Assembly: GCA_013398295.1 (NCBI GenBank)
Contig: VZSF01012080.1
Span: 843,734-907,733, forward strand
DNA length: 64,000 bases
Direction: 5' to 3'
Origin: Chionis minor
Lineage: Eukaryota > Chordata > Aves > Charadriiformes > Chionididae
Part shown: positions 60,946 through 64,000 of the stretch, one piece after another
Position numbering within the stretch: position 1 is the first letter of the stretch
How the letters are laid out: each line of letters starts with the position of its first letter
Made by a program: the position numbers and the translations under genes
The notes under the pieces: model-generated
Told to the model about the DNA's origin: nothing
Seen by the model: the letters and a program-made list of their open reading frames with translations, nothing else
Database searches by the model: none

Positions 60946-63539
60946 CCTAAAACTCCGATCTGAAGCCAGTGGGAGTATGCCTTGAATGTGTTAAGTGCTG
61001 TAAAAAGGAAGAGTACTTTAGGAGATCATGGGCAAAGTGTCTCAGAAAAGCATCCATGAACAAGTTGACGTTTTTATGTTAATTTATCTTTCTCCATCTG
61101 TAACAATGAGGTAATAAATACTGTCACTTCTCACAGGGATGTTGTGAAAATTCTTAATAAATGTGAAGCACTTAAATTCTGTGTAATGATGAGTGCTACA
61201 CAAAACCCCGGAAGTAAATAAATAACTCTGTGTTCATAGAGGAATTGAAAAGTGCAGTAAATACAGTATAGAACAACACAATGCACAAGGCTGAAACAAA
61301 ATATTGAACAGCTGTTCGCTAACTAAATATCATCCTGCCAGTGCACAGAATTAAACACAGGGGAACAGACTACTGCAAACATATAATTAAGATTGAATCT
61401 AGAAGCATATGTACTAAGCATCTGAATTAAGATTACATAGGAGATGAAATCTTGCATTTCTTAACTTCTGAGTGCTTAATGTTACAGTATTAACAATTTG
61501 CGTTTTCCTAGGCTTTTTCTAAAATCTCACACTGAGAAAACAGTTTTCATTTTGTAATATTGCATTGGTACTTTATAGGTTATTAGCAATGCTATAGCAT
61601 TTTGCTTCATCCAGCATGTTGCCACTTGTCTTAATAAGGTACCTGGTAACAGAAGTAAGTGGTTAGCTTTTACAGAGAATATGACAGAAGCAGGACCAAA
61701 AGCAAGTCTTTGCTGGTAGGTTTCACAGAATTTGATCAGAAGTGCAGGATTCAGAGCAGGAAATTTTCTGTCCAGAGTTATGCTTTGCTGGACACAAATG
61801 CTTCTTCCCTGTCTTCAAGCACAATCCAGTTTTGTCCTAAGGGCTGGGTGAGGGCAGAAGGTGGCCACAGGTGGTGGGAACATACCTTTTCCTTCCATGG
61901 TGGAGTGCAGTTTCACCATGCTCCAACAAGCCAAGCAGGGTTGGGGCAATAGCAAAGGTGCAGGGTTCATGTCCCATGAATAGCTGTGGGCCAGATCAGG
62001 AAAACCCTATCAAAGTCCTACCCAGACAATCTTTATCATGGTCCTGCAATTGTTGAAGAATAACCAGTACTGGATATTTAGAAAGAATACATCAGAAGGG
62101 CTTATTAAAGTGATCCTTCTTATTTTCTGTATTACTGCAGTCAGCTCTTCAGGGATTTCCTGAGCTAGAGAAAGCATGTTTTACAGATACTGCTTATTAA
62201 AGTCTTTTTCTGCCCTTCCTTGCCCTTCAAGACCACACCCACATCCAAACCTACCTTTTATTTCTCTGCATTTTTCCTGTCTAATACTGTATTTGTTTTG
62301 CTTTAGACTCCAAAGTTGTCTTTAACAATACAGAAAAGATGGATGCTTACCCTCAGATCAGCATCTTGGAACCACTATAAACTATAGTACCAGTTTGCAA
62401 TGACATAAATAAACCTCAAAATTCCCAGGCTCTGAGTTGAAGTAAGCCCAAATTTGAGAGGAAAATTTAAGTTTCTGGCTTCAGGAGTCCTTTCTTATGT
62501 TTACTGAGATTGTGATATTAAACAGATATCCACATACTTTCCTGAAAAAAGTTTTCAAAAAAATTACTAACTCAGGCAAAACAATTTAATTTCTTCTCAT
62601 TTCACTTAGTATGGTTCTCTGAAATGACTGAACAATTTTCGTTATTTTTTTTTTAAATTAATCTGTTAGACTTGTAAAACAATTAAAAGCCTTTTTACAT
62701 AGTGTTTTTCAGCCTTTCTGACATGGTCCCGAGGGGAAACAAATCTTTAGGTGAAAGATCCACTCTGAGAAAGTAGAGTCCTTAGGAGAAGAGCTTGCTG
62801 TATGGTCCAGCCTGATTTGAACATTTTCGTCACATGAACCCCAATGCATATACGTGTCTTCTGTAGGGTAAAATGTCTCTTACATGGCCTAAAATGCAAG
62901 TCAAATGCAGGAAGTTTTTCTGACTTTCTAGGTCCACTTACAATGCAAGATAAATTAAGTATAAGATGGGATGTTCTGGGATGTTCAGCACAACTTAAAA
63001 AATGCACAAGTTAGACAATTAAAAAAAATAAACCTTGAATTAATGACAAGCAACTGATGAGGATTTACCCTTTATTATAGTGAATACGTATTCTTATATA
63101 GAAGACACTTAAATTTCTAAGAAAGCAATGAGAAGAAGACAGAATGATCCTGTAAGATTTACTTCTGTTCAGCTGAAATGTTATCTGACATATATCAGAT
63201 GTTGCCCTTTTGCCTCTTAGGAATGCCACAGTTAACAGATGTATGAACATTCAGAGAAAGGCCATCTTACAAAGATGAAAGGAAAAGCTGTAACCTGCAT
63301 AACATCTTCTCTGGAGATTTCTGTAGTAATTTAGTAGCCTAAATAATCAAGGGTGATGTAGAACAGGAATGACTAAATCAAAGTTCTCCTGGCTTTGAGA
63401 AGAATTCATGGTTTAAAGTTTGAATTGTATAATTGGATATGGTCTGAACCTTGTAAATCAAATTATTATCTTCATATTGAAAAATCTAAGGGAAATGCAT
63501 TATTGAAATAAACTGATGATTTCTATGGCCTAATTAAAA
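60946..63539. other. AT-rich non-coding DNA, no gene seen
   Basis: Nothing recognised. The open frames at 61,659-62,056 on + overlap each other in two frames and match no family. Confidence 0.5.
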
Positions 63540-63808
63540 ATAATAAATATTAAACAATTGGAACTCACAGTCATTTTTAGCTCCAAATTTATAAAAATAA
63601 TTGAAGAAACAGCACAAATAATATCACAATACAAAGTATTGCTGTTGAACTAATCTCACATTAAAAATCTGTTAGGAACATTACAACTGGCCCAGATTTG
63701 CATAACTATTTTAACACGCAATTAGATTTTGTACAGGTTATTTTAGCTAAGATTCTCAACATTTTGCTGTTTTCTAAAACTTCGGTATTTTTAACAGCAC
63801 TTTATTTG
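63540..63808. promoter_or_regulatory. Candidate conserved non-coding element (weak)
   Basis: Non-repetitive sequence with stops in all frames and several AT-rich factor-type cores (gcaattagatttt near 63,719, atttgcat at 63,695-63,702, which is the reverse complement of an ATGCAAAT octamer). Called on texture and motif density only. Confidence 0.22.
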
Positions 63809-63827
63809 CCCCCCCTCCCCCCCCTCC
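63809..63827. repeat. C-rich tract
   Basis: C7-T-C8-T-CC on the + strand. Long C runs of this kind are hard to sequence, and an N-flanked duplication begins only 11 bp downstream. Confidence 0.9.
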
Positions 63828-63837
63828 TTCTTTAACC

Positions 63838-63982
63838 TTATACTTTCTCTGTTTCCCTAGGGGTTGTCTTTGGTGTTTCAGTTCAAAAGAAAAGAAAGCA
63901 AAAAAAATTNTTATACTTTCTCTGTTTCCCTAGGGGTTGTCTTTGGTGTTTCAGTTCAAAAGAAAAGAAAGCAAAAAAAATT
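63838..63982 (+). repeat. 72-bp direct duplication around a single N (probable assembly artefact)
   Basis: Bases 63,838-63,909 and 63,911-63,982 are identical at an offset of 73, separated by an N at 63,910. The first copy stops two bases after a run of 8 A. Same signature as the other three N positions. Confidence 0.9.
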
Positions 63983-64000
63983 ATTAATATATTAAATTAA
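63983..64000. other. Window end
   Basis: Eighteen AT-only or nearly AT-only bases; nothing to annotate. Confidence 0.6.

Noticed and set aside
1..64000. CRISPR arrays, operons, tRNA and rRNA genes
   Set aside because: I looked for regular spacer repeats, cloverleaf-type genes and closely packed same-strand genes and saw none. The content is that of vertebrate non-coding DNA.

Overview
The window looks like about 64 kb of bird nuclear DNA, AT-rich and gene-poor: either intergenic or inside a long intron. The main evidence is the transposon content. There are several 5'-truncated CR1 LINE copies with the avian-type 3' end (a 'ggtcccttcca...' stretch followed by 'ctatgattctatg' repeats). There are also two solo LTRs of endogenous retroviruses of a kind I associate with birds, probably Neoaves. 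Density of interspersed repeats is low, no intact gene is visible, and CpG is scarce. There are no bacterial-style operons, no CRISPR array and no tRNA or rRNA gene.

Layout: 1-8.4 kb is plain AT-rich DNA with an A-rich simple-repeat cluster near 3.6 kb. A solo LTR lies at 8.41-8.96 kb. From 9.6 to 20.9 kb the DNA is unique, with a small 30-bp tandem repeat at 10.3 kb, a possible conserved non-coding element near 17.7 kb and a scrap of CR1 3' end at 19.95 kb. A CR1 copy on + occupies 20.94-21.87 kb. Unique DNA follows (possible conserved element near 24.4 kb, G-quadruplex-type tract at 30.1 kb) up to a short CR1 at 31.6 kb. An old CR1 on the minus strand spans about 34.6-36.4 kb; a CR1 3' end in the opposite orientation and a pentamer microsatellite lie inside it. 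A short minus-strand CR1 sits at 39.34 kb, a second solo LTR at 45.9-46.57 kb, an LTR-like degraded repeat at 50.6-51.1 kb, another possible conserved element near 53 kb, and a minus-strand CR1 at 59.74-60.95 kb.

The only segment I consider a plausible protein-coding exon of a host gene is on + at about 54,123-54,335. It is an open, phase 0-0, GC-richer block with an AG acceptor and a CAG/gtagga donor. I do not recognise the protein. If it is real, much of the window would be intron of that gene.

The most definite anomaly concerns the assembly. The window contains exactly four N bases (9,038; 22,035; 46,932; 63,910). Each is a single N, and each sits exactly between two identical or near-identical direct copies (517, 203, 602 and 72 bp). 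These are best read as unmerged contig overlaps, so about 1.4 kb of the window is probably false duplication. I found no convincing novel biological system. The leads worth following are the 54-kb exon, the nested CR1 with its pentamer expansion, and the candidate conserved elements.
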